64,000 nucleotides of DNA, taken from CBDBZL01 sp965213545. GTDB lineage: Bacteria; Pseudomonadota; Alphaproteobacteria; Sphingomonadales; Sphingomonadaceae. Numbering within the stretch: position 1 is the first letter of the stretch; each line of letters opens with the position of its first letter. Shown here in pieces: positions 28,343-37,214 of this stretch. The stretch spans positions 1,860,001 to 1,924,000 of the forward strand of contig CBDBZL010000002.1 in NCBI GenBank assembly GCA_965213545.1, in the 5' to 3' direction. The translations under genes and the position numbers were made by a program. The notes beneath the pieces are model-generated. The model did no database searches. It worked only from the letters and a program-made list of their open reading frames with translations, and was not told where the DNA came from.

Positions 28343-28900
28343 ATGGCGGGCAGCCTCAACAAGGTCATGCTGATCGGAAACCTGGGCGCCGACCCTGAGA
28401 CGCGCAGCTTCCAGAACGGGGGCAAGGTGTGCAACCTACGTATTGCCACCACCGACAGCTGGAAGGATCGCAGCAGCGGCGAGAAGCGCGAAAAGACCGA
28501 GTGGCACTCGGTCGCCGTCTTCCAGGAAGGCGCGGCAAGCTACGCCGAGCAATATCTGCGCAAGGGTTCGAAGGTGTTCGTCGAGGGCCAGCTCGAGACA
28601 CGCAAGTGGCAGGACCAGCAGGGCAATGACCGCTACACCACCGAGATTGTGGTGCGGCCCTTCAGCGGCAGCCTGACCGGGCTGGACTCACGCGGTGGCC
28701 CGGGTGACGGCAGTGGCGGGGGCGGAGGCGGCGGCCGTCAGGAATGGAGCGATGAGCGCGGTGCAAGCTCGGGCGGCGGTTCCGGCGGCGGCTCGGACTG
28801 GGGCCGCGGCGGCGGCGGCAGCTCGAACCAGTCGGGCGGGGGCGGCGATAAAGGCGGCTCCAACTTCGCCGACGACCTGGACGACGATATTCCGTTTTGA
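28343..28900 (+). CDS. ssb: Single-stranded DNA-binding protein
   Basis: A 185-residue protein with the OB-fold N-terminal domain (GSLNKVMLIGNLGADPETRSF, TEWHSVAVF, KGSKVFVEGQLETRKWQDQQG), a very glycine-rich linker (residues about 115-172, six to seven consecutive glycines) and the conserved acidic tip DDDIPF that recruits partner proteins. AGGAGG at 28326-28331 precedes the ATG. SSB tetramers protect single-stranded DNA in replication and repair. Confidence 0.97.
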   Translation: MAGSLNKVMLIGNLGADPETRSFQNGGKVCNLRIATTDSWKDRSSGEKREKTEWHSVAVFQEGAASYAEQYLRKGSKVFVEGQLETRKWQDQQGNDRYTTEIVVRPFSGSLTGLDSRGGPGDGSGGGGGGGRQEWSDERGASSGGGSGGGSDWGRGGGGSSNQSGGGGDKGGSNFADDLDDDIPF

Positions 28901-28914
28901 GGAGTGGAGCAGCA

Positions 28915-29257
28915 AATCGGCTCCGTCTTGGGGGCGAGAAACAGCGCGTCGTTATTGCCGGAATCCTGCTCCAGAACCCCCGATCCTGGTGCCTGGCGAT
29001 GCGATCAGCACGCTCATTCGCGCGCCGCGGAGGACATTCTCGTGATCCTGCTCCGCGTTGCGAAAGGCCGTACCACCATCGCCATGGCCCACCACCTCTC
29101 CACCATCGTCGACGCCGTCACCGTCTACGTGCTCGACGAGGGGCGGCCGGTGGAGCGAGGCTCGCACGCCTCCCTTCTCAGGAGCGACGGCCTCTACGCC
29201 GCGATGCGGGCGCGCCAGCAGGCCGATGATACGGGGCTGCACGAGGCGGCAGAGTAG
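28915..29257 (+). pseudogene. Decayed C-terminal fragment of an Atm1-type ABC exporter
   Basis: Pieces in different frames match the end of the intact exporter at 34227-36047: LGGEKQRVVIAGILLQNP (compare LSGGEKQRVAIARTLLKDP), then after at least two frame changes KGRTTIAMAHHLSTIVDAV, VLDEGRPVERGSHASLLRSDGLYA and ARQQADDTGLHEAAE (compare ARQQADEAGLDEAAE). Walker A is absent, the Walker B region is scrambled, and there is no start. It is a partial duplicate, or the remains of a related gene, next to the toxin-antitoxin pair. The longest frame (28904-29257) is a remnant and not a functional gene. Confidence 0.8.
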
Positions 29258-29293
29258 GCAATTAGCGGTTGCCCAATGCATTGTATTGAAATT

Positions 29294-29686
29294 TCAGAGT
29301 GACGGAAAACGAGTGCCACGTATCTGAAGTTCAAAAACACCTGACTCCACCGAGGATGAAATCCGCTCTATCTGATCCCAAACATAGAGGACACGTGACA
29401 CCTTTTTATGAAGCGGAAGCTCCATGACGGCCGCGCGCGGAAAGAATCCAATTAGCTTGGAGCGTAGAAAAAGCTCTCGCAAAGGTCGCTTTTTCGCTAT
29501 GTTCAGATCACCAGATAGTATAACCCAATCACCCTCCGCTCCCAAAGCGGGGATCCAGTCTTCGTCTTTAATGTATGTACTCCCGAACTTCGAACGGTGG
29601 GAAACGATCTCATGTTCTCTAACGAAGAGGGCCGCCAAGCCGTCCGCCAAGACCGGCGGAAGATTATTGTCGACGAAGAGCTTCAA
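29294..29686 (-). CDS. PIN-like (DUF5615-type) putative toxin nuclease
   Basis: A 130-residue protein. The N-terminus MKLFVDNNLPPVLADGL and the following HEIVSH...DEDWIPALGAEGDWVILSGDLNI match the compact PIN-like nuclease fold, in which acidic residues (Asp6, the DEDW pair and the Asp of GDLN) would bind metal. Its ATG overlaps the stop of the upstream DUF433-type gene by four bases, the usual order of antitoxin then toxin. It is more AT-rich than its neighbours, suggesting acquisition. Toxicity is inferred from family and pairing only. Confidence 0.7.
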   Translation of the reverse strand: MKLFVDNNLPPVLADGLAALFVREHEIVSHRSKFGSTYIKDEDWIPALGAEGDWVILSGDLNIAKKRPLRELFLRSKLIGFFPRAAVMELPLHKKVSRVLYVWDQIERISSSVESGVFELQIRGTRFPSL

Positions 29687-30375
29687 GCGGCCTGGAGCAA
29701 TCGACCGCTCTCAAACTCGAGTGCGTCCCGAACTGCCCGGACCGGGACCTGATAAAGTTTGGCCACTCGCTCCAAGGACCCCTCGGCCTTCACTTCTTGG
29801 ACCACCCTCGACGTCAGCAAACCTGAACTGGCTATAATCGGTTGCCCGAATGATCTTTCCGGATCAATTACGAGCGTTTTCCGGTTAGCCACAAGCCACC
29901 ACCTTTCGGCATGGGCATCGCCGAACTCCAGGCCGACTAAAGAGGGAAGCACGAAGTCGCGAAAGACATGTTGCCGATCCTTAAGGTCGATCAAGCGAGG
30001 CTCGTTAACGCCATCGGTAATCTCTAAGAAAATATTGCGGCCATCAGTCTTAAATGCGCGGGTTGAAAAGGGATGCTCCTCTCCGAGCAGTTCTTTGGCT
30101 CGTTCGATGCACTGCCGGATAGTTTGGAGCCCCATCCGCGATCGGCGAAGAGCATGAACGATCCGCGCCTCGACAAGGTCTCGGAAACCCAAGAGAGGGC
30201 CGTCGATTTCAGGATCGTATTGAGGAGACCACAGTGCGGGCTGCTCCTTCACTCCATCGCCGTGGTCGTAATCATATCCGTATACCCAGCGACGGAGCGT
30301 TTTCGGCCGCATGTGCAGGAGTTTAGCCGCTTCGGCGGCTGTGTAGGCTCCTACCCCAAAAACTCGATCCGACAT
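29683..30375 (-). CDS. MerR-like/DUF433-type putative antitoxin
   Basis: A 230-residue protein. Residues about 8-45 form a MerR-like helix-turn-helix (YTAAEAAKLLHMRPKTLRRWVYGY), the centre (GFRDLVEARIVHALRRSRMGLQTIRQCIERA) resembles the MerR coiled region, and the C-terminus (SSGLLTSRVVQEVKAEGSLERVAKLYQVPVRAVRDALEFE) looks like a DUF433 antitoxin domain. It probably represses its own promoter and neutralises the PIN-like partner. The pair sits between a pseudogene and hslU, interrupting housekeeping genes. Confidence 0.72.
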   Translation of the reverse strand: MSDRVFGVGAYTAAEAAKLLHMRPKTLRRWVYGYDYDHGDGVKEQPALWSPQYDPEIDGPLLGFRDLVEARIVHALRRSRMGLQTIRQCIERAKELLGEEHPFSTRAFKTDGRNIFLEITDGVNEPRLIDLKDRQHVFRDFVLPSLVGLEFGDAHAERWWLVANRKTLVIDPERSFGQPIIASSGLLTSRVVQEVKAEGSLERVAKLYQVPVRAVRDALEFESGRLLQAA

Positions 30376-30519
30376 GCGGTCCTTCCAGTCGCACGGTCAT
30401 CGAACAGCCGCGCGTTTCACCGCCTTTAGCTCTATGACCGCTTCGACGTTCTTCCAAGCGGATTTGTTGAAGCCGGCTTGAACCCGACAGTGGGACCCGT
30501 TGTGAATTTTCGCTCGCCT

Positions 30520-31824
30520 TTACAAAATATACTTCGACAGATCCGTATCACTCGCCAGCTCGCTAAGCTTCTCGCGCACATAGCCGGCATCCACCGTCAC
30601 GCTCTCGCCCCGGCGCTCCTCGGCCTCGAAGCTCAGTTCCTCGAACAGCTTCTCCATCACCGTCTGCAGCCGCCGGGCGCCGATGTTTTCCACGCCTTCG
30701 TTGACCTGGGCGGCGAGCTTGGCGACTTCGGCGACCGCGTCCTCGGTCATCTCGACATGCACTTCCTCGGTCGCCAGCAGTGAGCGGTATTGCTCGACGA
30801 GATTGGCGCGGGTGTCGGACAGGATGGCGCGGAAATCCTCCTCGGTCAGCGCGCGCAGCTCGACGCGGATCGGCAGGCGGCCCTGCAATTCGGGCAGCAT
30901 GTCGGACGGCTTGGCGACGTGGAACGCTCCGCTCGCGATGAACAGCACGTGGTCGGTCTTCATCGGCCCGTACTTGGTCGCCACCGTGGTGCCCTCGATC
31001 AGCGGCAGCAGGTCGCGCTGCACGCCCTCGCGGCTGACGCTGCCGCCGCGCACGTCCGACACCGCGATCTTGTCGATCTCGTCCAGGAACACGATGCCGT
31101 TGGTCTCGGCATTCTCCAGCGCCACGCGGGCGACATCGTCCTGGTCGAGCCGCTTGTCCGCCTCCTCCTCGACCAGTTTGTCCCAGGCATCGGGCACGCG
31201 CATCCGCCGCCGCTTGGTCTGCTGGCGACCGAACGCCTTGCCCATCATGTCGGACAGGTTGATCATCCCCACATTGCCGCCCATTCCGGGGATCTCGAAC
31301 GGCATCTGCGGCGCTTCGGACAGCTCGATCTCGACCTCGGTCTCGTTCATCGCGTTCTGCGTGATGCGCTGGCGGAAAGCCTCTCGTGTGGCCTCACTTG
31401 CATTCTCGCCGACCAGTGCGTTGAGCAGCCGCTGCATGGCCGCCTCGGAAGCCGCCTCCCGCACCGCCTCGCGGCGGCGGTCCTTCTCCAGCCGGATCGC
31501 CTCCTCGACCAGGTCACGCGCGATCTGCTCCACATCGCGCCCAACGTAGCCCACCTCGGTGAACTTGGTCGCCTCGATCTTGATGAACGGGGCATCGGCA
31601 AGCTTGGCCAGTCGCCGGCTGATCTCGGTCTTGCCGCATCCGGTCGGCCCGATCATCAGGATGTTCTTGGGAGTGACCTCATCGCGTAATTCGGGCGCCA
31701 GGCGCTGGCGACGCCAACGGTTGCGCAAGGCCACCGCCACCGCCCGCTTGGCGGCCTTCTGACCGATGATATGCTCGTCCAGCGCGGCGACGATCGCCTT
31801 GGGGGTAAGGGATTGGGTCATCAT
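30520..31824 (-). CDS. hslU: ATP-dependent protease ATPase subunit HslU
   Basis: A 434-residue AAA+ unfoldase. It has the family N-terminus (LTPKAIVAALDEHIIGQKAAKRAVAVALRNRWRR), Walker A GPTGCGKTEI, the pore loop GYVGRDVE, an I domain (about 110-215), Walker B FLDEID and the C-terminal tail LSKYIL that inserts into HslV. It forms hexamers that unfold substrates for the HslV peptidase. The gene follows hslV by 18 bases on the minus strand. Confidence 0.97.
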   Translation of the reverse strand: MMTQSLTPKAIVAALDEHIIGQKAAKRAVAVALRNRWRRQRLAPELRDEVTPKNILMIGPTGCGKTEISRRLAKLADAPFIKIEATKFTEVGYVGRDVEQIARDLVEEAIRLEKDRRREAVREAASEAAMQRLLNALVGENASEATREAFRQRITQNAMNETEVEIELSEAPQMPFEIPGMGGNVGMINLSDMMGKAFGRQQTKRRRMRVPDAWDKLVEEEADKRLDQDDVARVALENAETNGIVFLDEIDKIAVSDVRGGSVSREGVQRDLLPLIEGTTVATKYGPMKTDHVLFIASGAFHVAKPSDMLPELQGRLPIRVELRALTEEDFRAILSDTRANLVEQYRSLLATEEVHVEMTEDAVAEVAKLAAQVNEGVENIGARRLQTVMEKLFEELSFEAEERRGESVTVDAGYVREKLSELASDTDLSKYIL

Positions 31825-31842
31825 TTCCTGTCTTGACGAAAG

Positions 31843-32472
31843 CTAGACGGTTTCCACCACGACCTTGTCGTTGGTGAACACGCACACGTCGGCGGCGACC
31901 TGCATGGCCTTTCGCGCGATGGTTTCGGGTTCCTGCTCGTATTCTATCAGCGCGCGTGCGGCGGCCAGCGCGTAATTGCCGCCGGAACCGATCGCCGCGA
32001 TGGTGGCTCCGGCGGTCTCTTCGGGCTCGAGCACGTCGCCCTTGCCGGTGATGACCAGCATGGCGTCCTTGTCGGCGACAATCATCAGCGCCTCGAGATT
32101 GCGCAGATATTTGTCGGTCCGCCAGTCCTTGGCCAGTTCCACCGAGGCGCGCAGCAGTTGACCGCTATACTGCTCGAGCTTCTTTTCGAGCCGCTCGAAC
32201 AAGGTAAAGGCGTCGGCCGTGGCGCCGGCGAACCCGGCGATTACCGGGGGCCGTCGTTCTTGCGGGTCACCGTTCCCGGTCCCGCCACCACTCGAACCGC
32301 CGCCACTCGAACCGCCGATGCGGCGCACCTTGCGTGCGTTTGGCTTCATGACCGTGTTGCCCATCGACACCTGGCCATCGCCCGCGATCACGGTCCTGCC
32401 GTTCCGCCTGACCCCGATGATGGTTGTGGAGTGCCACTCGCCAATACCGTGGCCGGCCGCTGATCCCGTCAT
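31843..32472 (-). CDS. hslV: ATP-dependent protease peptidase subunit HslV with a Gly/Ser insertion
   Basis: A 209-residue N-terminal-threonine peptidase. The catalytic Thr is the first T of HSTTIIGVRRNG (Thr16), so a 15-residue propeptide must be removed. Core motifs ARKVRRIG and VIAGFAGATADAFTLFERLEKKLEQ are normal but are separated by an unusual insertion of about 22 residues (about 54-76) rich in Gly and Ser, where relatives have only a few residues. Part of it is encoded by a tandem 15-base repeat (32288-32317). HslV stacks as two hexamers; the insertion falls in a surface loop by family comparison, so activity may be retained. Confidence 0.93.
   Translation of the reverse strand: MTGSAAGHGIGEWHSTTIIGVRRNGRTVIAGDGQVSMGNTVMKPNARKVRRIGGSSGGGSSGGGTGNGDPQERRPPVIAGFAGATADAFTLFERLEKKLEQYSGQLLRASVELAKDWRTDKYLRNLEALMIVADKDAMLVITGKGDVLEPEETAGATIAAIGSGGNYALAAARALIEYEQEPETIARKAMQVAADVCVFTNDKVVVETV
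32288..32317. repeat. Tandem 15-base repeat inside hslV
   Basis: The unit CCACTCGAACCGCCG occurs twice in a row (32288-32302 and 32303-32317). Being a multiple of three it keeps the frame and encodes the repeated Gly-Gly-Ser-Ser-Gly type sequence of the HslV insertion. Slippage during replication is a likely origin. Confidence 0.85.
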
Positions 32473-32534
32473 GGCGCGCCATATGGGAGGCGCACGTCAG
32501 GCCTTCAACAGCGCTCGCAAACGCGAGGTCCTGC

Positions 32535-32996
32535 TCAGGGACCGGTCGGGCTGCCGCCTCCGGTACCCGGCGCGCCCACGGTGCCGATATTGCCGAACAG
32601 GTCCTCGAAGAACCCGCGCTCTCGCCCGAGCGTGGGGGTCTCGGCATCATCGGGGTCGATCCGCGCCACCTGATCAAGGCCGGAGCGCTCGACCGAGGCG
32701 ACATTGCCGGCTTCATCGAACCGCACCGCCAAGACCTGATGACGCTCGATCCGTGGGCTGGTGAACGGCGCTTCGGCAGTGGTGCTGGAAATGTAGTACC
32801 ACACCGGCTCGCCGAACGTGCTGGCATAGGTCGGCTGACCGAGCACCCCCCTGACCGAAGCCTGGTTGTCGATACCGGGTTGAACGCTTTGCAGCAGCGT
32901 CTCATCGGCGATATATCCGCGATGGCTGTCGATCGAGCTGCATCCGCTCGCGGCCAGCGCCGCTATGGCAAAAATCCCATGCCTGATATGCACCAC
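32535..32996 (-). CDS. bamE: BamE/SmpA-family outer-membrane lipoprotein
   Basis: A 153-residue lipoprotein. The signal peptide ends in LAASGC (lipidated Cys near residue 19). The SmpA/OmlA fold follows: LLQSVQPGIDNQASVRGVLGQPTYASTFGEPVWYYIS, the characteristic family segment. The glycine-rich C-terminus is a low-complexity tail. BamE supports the BAM complex that inserts outer-membrane barrels. GTG 32996 or GTG 32993 is the start, with AGGA upstream. It is on the same strand and 62 bases upstream of hslV. Confidence 0.88.
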   Translation of the reverse strand: MVHIRHGIFAIAALAASGCSSIDSHRGYIADETLLQSVQPGIDNQASVRGVLGQPTYASTFGEPVWYYISSTTAEAPFTSPRIERHQVLAVRFDEAGNVASVERSGLDQVARIDPDDAETPTLGRERGFFEDLFGNIGTVGAPGTGGGSPTGP

Positions 32997-33152
32997 GTGT
33001 CGCCATCCTCGCTTCAGTTTGGGGGCGTTCGTGCGCGTTGTTTCGCCACGGGCAGGCCCTATATCGATAGCCTCTTAAGACGCCCCTTGCTTCGTAGCAA
33101 CTTGCGCGGCGGCGTTGAACGATCGCCTAACTGCCCGCAGGAGCGCATTCCC

Positions 33153-33668
33153 ATGACCTTTTTTACCCGCATCCTGGGACTGGCAGCCGATCCGCGTGAG
33201 AAGCTGCGGCCGCTTTGGCACCGGGTCGTGGAACTGAGCCGCGAGCCGCATTGGTATGCGCGCGGCAGAGTTGCCGATACCGTGCCCGGACGGTTCGACA
33301 TGATCGCCGCGATCCTTGCTCTTGTTCTATTGCGGATGGAACGTGACCCCGCCACTGCCCGGGTCTCGCACCATCTGACCGAACTGTTCGTCGACGACAT
33401 GGACGGGCAGCTGCGCGAGCTGGGGGTGGGCGACCTGATGGTGGGCAAGCATATCGGCCGGCTGGTAAGCGCGCTTGGCGGGAGGCTGGGCGCCTTTCGG
33501 GACTTGGCCGAGGGCAACAGCGAAAGCCTTGCACGGGTGGCCGAGCGCAACGTGACGCTGGTCGAAGGCGCCGATATTGTGCTGCTCGCAGCGATGCTGG
33601 ACGATCTGCACCTGACGTTGGTCGATACCTCGGCCGAAGATCTTTTGGCCGGCCGCATCGTCACATGA
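33153..33668 (+). CDS. Ubiquinol-cytochrome c chaperone (CBP3-like)
   Basis: A 171-residue protein from ATG 33153, with CAGGAG nine bases upstream. It matches the ubiquinol-cytochrome c chaperone domain: LWHRVVELSREPHWYARGRVADTVPGRFDMIAAILALVLLRM, HLTELFVDDMDGQLRELGVGDLMVGKHI and RLGAFRDLAEG. The mitochondrial homologue CBP3 assists cytochrome b/bc1 assembly. It overlaps the downstream YceD gene by four bases. Confidence 0.92.
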   Translation: MTFFTRILGLAADPREKLRPLWHRVVELSREPHWYARGRVADTVPGRFDMIAAILALVLLRMERDPATARVSHHLTELFVDDMDGQLRELGVGDLMVGKHIGRLVSALGGRLGAFRDLAEGNSESLARVAERNVTLVEGADIVLLAAMLDDLHLTLVDTSAEDLLAGRIVT

Positions 33669-34186
33669 TGTCGCCTGGCCCTGAGTTTTCGCGCCCGTTC
33701 GACACGAGGTCGCTACCGTCCGAGCCCATCGATCTGAACGCCGGCCGGGACGAACGTGTCGCGCTAGCCGAGCGCTTCGGCCTAGTGGCGCTCGAAGAGC
33801 TTTCGGCGCGGGTATCCTTGAGTGTCGAGGGTTCCATGATCGCTGTCAGCGGTCGGATGTTGGCGCGGTTCGTTCAGTCCTGTGCGGTCTCGGGCGAAGA
33901 CCTTGCTACGTCGATCGACGAGCAGGTTGCGCTGCGTTTTATTGTGGAAACAAGCCTGGACGAAAGCGAGGAGATCGTGCTCGTCGCCGGTGAACCCGAT
34001 GAGATCGTCTATAGCGGAACGCTTATCGACTTGGGCGAAGCGTTGGCGCAAAGCCTGGCGCTGGCAATCGATCCCTATGCCTGCGGTCCGGATGCCGAGC
34101 AAGCGCGCGCTCTGGCCGGCCTTTCGACGCCCGAACAGGTCGGCCCCTTCGCGGCGCTTGCAGCATTGAAGACCCGCCGGGGTTGA
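33665..34186 (+). CDS. YceD/DUF177-family protein
   Basis: A 173-residue protein whose ATG overlaps the previous stop. It has the DUF177/YceD pattern: an N-terminal beta-rich region (LVALEELSARVSLSVEGSMIAVSGRMLARFVQSCAVSGEDLATSIDEQ) with the family Cys, and a C-terminal acidic, Ala/Leu-rich part ending in PFAALAALK. In other bacteria YceD lies before rpmF and influences 23S rRNA or ribosome biogenesis; here rpmF is absent and it pairs with the bc1 chaperone, an arrangement I have seen as common in alphaproteobacteria. Confidence 0.85.
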   Translation: MMSPGPEFSRPFDTRSLPSEPIDLNAGRDERVALAERFGLVALEELSARVSLSVEGSMIAVSGRMLARFVQSCAVSGEDLATSIDEQVALRFIVETSLDESEEIVLVAGEPDEIVYSGTLIDLGEALAQSLALAIDPYACGPDAEQARALAGLSTPEQVGPFAALAALKTRRG

Positions 34187-34226
34187 CGCTTAACTGGGCG
34201 TAGTCGGACCTACGCTTTCACAAGCA

Positions 34227-36047
34227 CTACTCCGCTGCCTCATCGAGCCCCGCCTCGTCCGCCTGTTGACGCGCCCACATCTGGGCATAGAGGCCGCCCG
34301 CCCGGAGCAGCGCGGAGTGCGTGCCTTGCTCAGCCAGGCGACCCTCGTCGATGACGTGGATCATGTCGGCATCGGCAATGGTGGATAGGCGGTGCGCAAT
34401 CGCGATCGTGGTGCGTCCCAGCGAGATCCGCCGAAGCGTGTTCAGGATATCCTCCTCGGTGCGCGAATCGAGCGCGCTGGTCGCTTCGTCGAGCATCAGG
34501 ATGGGCGGATCCTTGAGCAAGGTGCGAGCGATGGCGACGCGCTGCTTCTCGCCGCCCGAAAGCTTGAGCCCGCGTTCGCCCACCTGGGTTTCGAAGCCGT
34601 CGGGAAGGCGCTCGATGAAAGGCAGGATGGCGGCATCGCGCGCGGCATTGCGCACGTCCGCCTCGCTCACGCCATCGCGGCCATAGGCGATATTATACGC
34701 CAATGTGTCGTTGAACAGCACCGAGTCCTGCGGAACGATACCGATATGGCTGCGCAAGCTCAGCTGGGTGACACGGGCAATGTCTTGCCCATCGATCGTG
34801 ATGCGGCCTGCCCAAGGATCGTAGAAACGGAACAGAAGGCGCGCGATGGTTGACTTGCCTGCACCCGAGGGCCCGACCAGGGCGGCTGTCGTGCCTGCGG
34901 GCACTTCGAACGACAGGCCATGCAGGATGGTGCGCTCGCGGTCGTAACCGAACACCACGTCGTCGAACACGATCGAGGGCCGCCGCACGATCAGGGCGGG
35001 CGCACCCACCGCATCTTCCACCTCGACCTGGGTATCCATCAGGCGGAACATTTCGGCCATGTCGATCAGCCCCTGGCGGATCGAGCGATAGACCCAGCCA
35101 AGCATGTCGAGCGGGCGGAAGACCTGCATCAGATAGGTGTTGACCAGGACCAGGTCGCCCGGAGAGAACCGCCCGCTCGCCCAGCCCCACACGGTGAAGG
35201 CCATCGCGCCTGCCAGCATGAGGTTCATCACCACCGCCTGCGCGATATTGAGCAGGCCGAGCGAGTTCTCGCTCTTCACCGCCGCCTGTGCATATTCGCT
35301 CGCCGCCGATGCGTAGCGCCGCTGTTCGCGCGCCTCGGCGCCGAAATATTTGACCGTTTCGTAATTCAGCAGCGAATCGACCGCGCGCGACAGCGCCAGA
35401 CCGTCCAGGCTGTTCATCTGCGCGCGCAGCTTGGTGCGCCATTCGGTGATCGCCCGCGTCATCCAGACATACAGCACGACTGTGACGCCGGTGGCGGCGA
35501 CCAGCTCCCAGCCGAACAGCGTGTAGAAGATGATCGCCACCACAATGAGCTCGATGACCGTGGGGGCAATGTTGAACAGCAGAAAGTAGATCATCGAGTT
35601 GATCGACTTGGTCCCGCGCTCGACCACCTTGGTCACCTCACCGGTGCGTCTTGCCAGATGGAACCTCAGCGACAGGGCGTGGAGACGGCCGAACACGTCT
35701 TCGGTCAGGTCGCGCACGGCGTGCTGGCCGACATTCTCGAAGATGATGTTGCGGATGTTGTCGAACGCCACCGAGGCGAAGCGGCCCGCCCCATAGGCGA
35801 TGACCAGTGCCAGACCGGCCCACAGCGCCGGCTCGCCTTGTGCCGCCATGATGTCCACCACGCCCGCATAGGCCAGAGGCAGAGCAAGGATGATGGCCTT
35901 GGCCAGGATGACGAAGACCCCGGCGAACAGGATGCGGCGTTTGAGATCGGGCCGGCCCGCGGGCCACAGGTAAGGCAGGAAGCGCCGGATCGTGGACCAG
36001 CCGGCCTGCTCGATGAGTTCGCCGTTCTGCCCTGCCCCGCCCGCCAT
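34227..36047 (-). CDS. Atm1-type ABC exporter (permease-ATPase fusion)
   Basis: A 606-residue half-transporter. Residues about 35-325 are a six-helix ABC exporter domain (FAGVFVILAKAIILALPLAYAG and so on), and residues 355-590 the nucleotide-binding domain with Walker A GPSGAGKST, signature LSGGEKQR, Walker B ILMLDEATSALD and the H-loop AHRLSTI. The NxxY-type substrate region and overall pattern fit the Atm1/HMT1 group, which exports glutathione-linked metal or sulfur species. A decayed fragment of a close relative occurs at 28915-29257. Converges on the yceD gene. Confidence 0.92.
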   Translation of the reverse strand: MAGGAGQNGELIEQAGWSTIRRFLPYLWPAGRPDLKRRILFAGVFVILAKAIILALPLAYAGVVDIMAAQGEPALWAGLALVIAYGAGRFASVAFDNIRNIIFENVGQHAVRDLTEDVFGRLHALSLRFHLARRTGEVTKVVERGTKSINSMIYFLLFNIAPTVIELIVVAIIFYTLFGWELVAATGVTVVLYVWMTRAITEWRTKLRAQMNSLDGLALSRAVDSLLNYETVKYFGAEAREQRRYASAASEYAQAAVKSENSLGLLNIAQAVVMNLMLAGAMAFTVWGWASGRFSPGDLVLVNTYLMQVFRPLDMLGWVYRSIRQGLIDMAEMFRLMDTQVEVEDAVGAPALIVRRPSIVFDDVVFGYDRERTILHGLSFEVPAGTTAALVGPSGAGKSTIARLLFRFYDPWAGRITIDGQDIARVTQLSLRSHIGIVPQDSVLFNDTLAYNIAYGRDGVSEADVRNAARDAAILPFIERLPDGFETQVGERGLKLSGGEKQRVAIARTLLKDPPILMLDEATSALDSRTEEDILNTLRRISLGRTTIAIAHRLSTIADADMIHVIDEGRLAEQGTHSALLRAGGLYAQMWARQQADEAGLDEAAE

Positions 36048-36170
36048 CAGCTGAAGGTGGGGGCTGGGCGTGCGACGGGCAAGGCGGCTGCGCTCGTCGA
36101 GCGCGAACGAGGGGGTAATGGGGCGGGGCGGTGGTCCGGGAAGTTCGGACCTTGGTCTTGTGTTACCGGC

Positions 36171-37214
36171 TCAGCGTCGCCCCCGCCGGGTCAAGCCGGA
36201 TGGTCGAACCGTGTTGCGCGGCAGGTCGAACAACACCCGCCGCTCGCTGAAATTGATCACTACTCGCTCGAAGGCGCGCAGTTCGGCCATTCCCAATAGC
36301 AGCGTGGGTTTCTTGTCGAGGCCAAGCGCGGCGAAGCTGGGCGAATCGGCGAAGACAATGGCGACATTGCCCAACTCCATACGGTCGATCACCAGCGACC
36401 TTGCGACTCGCACGGCGCCTGTCTGGGCGACGCCGTTGACGTCGGTAAGCCGTCCGTTGCCAATCGAGCGAGCGCGAACGAGCCTACGCTCGAGAGCCAG
36501 GTTGCCGACCGAACTCTGCGCGCCGGTGTCGAGAATGACCACCGTCTCGATACCATCGATCCGGGCCTTGGTGATGATAAGCTGGCCGCGCTGCCTACGG
36601 GCGCGCACGACGATATCATAGCCGCTACCCACTTTTGCGTCGGTGTCGGTGACCGTCATCTGATCCTTGCCGAAATCGATCATCACACGCGAATGCTGGA
36701 GACTGTCCAGACCCAGAATGCCGTCCGCGCCGTTCAGATGAAGCGGATCGAGCAGTGGGGCAGCGTGCAGGCCAAAGGTTCGGCTTCCCAGAGAGACCTG
36801 TGGCACGCGTGCGGTCACCACCGCGCGACTGCTGTTGAGCGCGATCAAACTGGCGACCTTGCGCTCGTTGAGCTCCAGCCGGTCGGCCAACGTTGTCGAT
36901 AGAACGCTCGCCTGCGCCCCGGTGTCGACGATGAAGCGAAACGGCCCTTCGTCCATGATCGAAACGGCGACCGTCATGCGACGGTGGCGCTCGATCCCCA
37001 GGTCGAGAGCATCGGTCCCGGGCGGATGCGAATCGTCCTGGGATGCCGGCTGGTCGGGCAACGACATCTGGGTTGGAACTGCCGGCCGGGCCGCGGCTGC
37101 AGGTTGGGCAGGGGCTGCAGGTTGAGCAGGCGGCGACGAGGGGGCTGTGGCCGCGGGGGCAGCCAAGTTCGATGAAGTGAGGATCAGCGCGCTTGTAAGT
37201 GACAGCCAGATCAA
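36171..37214 (-). CDS. Exported protein with two retropepsin-like aspartic protease domains
   Basis: About 347 residues. A signal-like N-terminus is followed by a long Ala/Pro/Gln-rich linker (about residues 19-50), then two copies of a retroviral-aspartyl-protease fold: FIVDTGAQASVL near residue 95 and VILDTGAQSSVG near residue 230, with matching hydrophobic-hydrophobic-Gly elements (GADGILGLDSL and LLLGMAEL). Two DTG lobes in one chain could form a pepsin-like bilobed active site without dimerising. It lies upstream of, and on the same strand as, the ABC exporter, separated by about 120 bases. Confidence 0.85.
   Translation of the reverse strand: MIWLSLTSALILTSSNLAAPAATAPSSPPAQPAAPAQPAAAARPAVPTQMSLPDQPASQDDSHPPGTDALDLGIERHRRMTVAVSIMDEGPFRFIVDTGAQASVLSTTLADRLELNERKVASLIALNSSRAVVTARVPQVSLGSRTFGLHAAPLLDPLHLNGADGILGLDSLQHSRVMIDFGKDQMTVTDTDAKVGSGYDIVVRARRQRGQLIITKARIDGIETVVILDTGAQSSVGNLALERRLVRARSIGNGRLTDVNGVAQTGAVRVARSLVIDRMELGNVAIVFADSPSFAALGLDKKPTLLLGMAELRAFERVVINFSERRVLFDLPRNTVRPSGLTRRGRR

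Noticed and set aside
28904..29257. 117-residue frame after ssb as an intact ABC ATPase
   Set aside because: It begins in non-homologous sequence, lacks Walker A and needs frame changes to align; scored as a pseudogene.
34920..36299. 459-residue plus-strand frame opposite the ABC exporter
   Set aside because: Rich in His, Asp, Gln and Arg from antisense reading of the exporter; no ribosome binding site.
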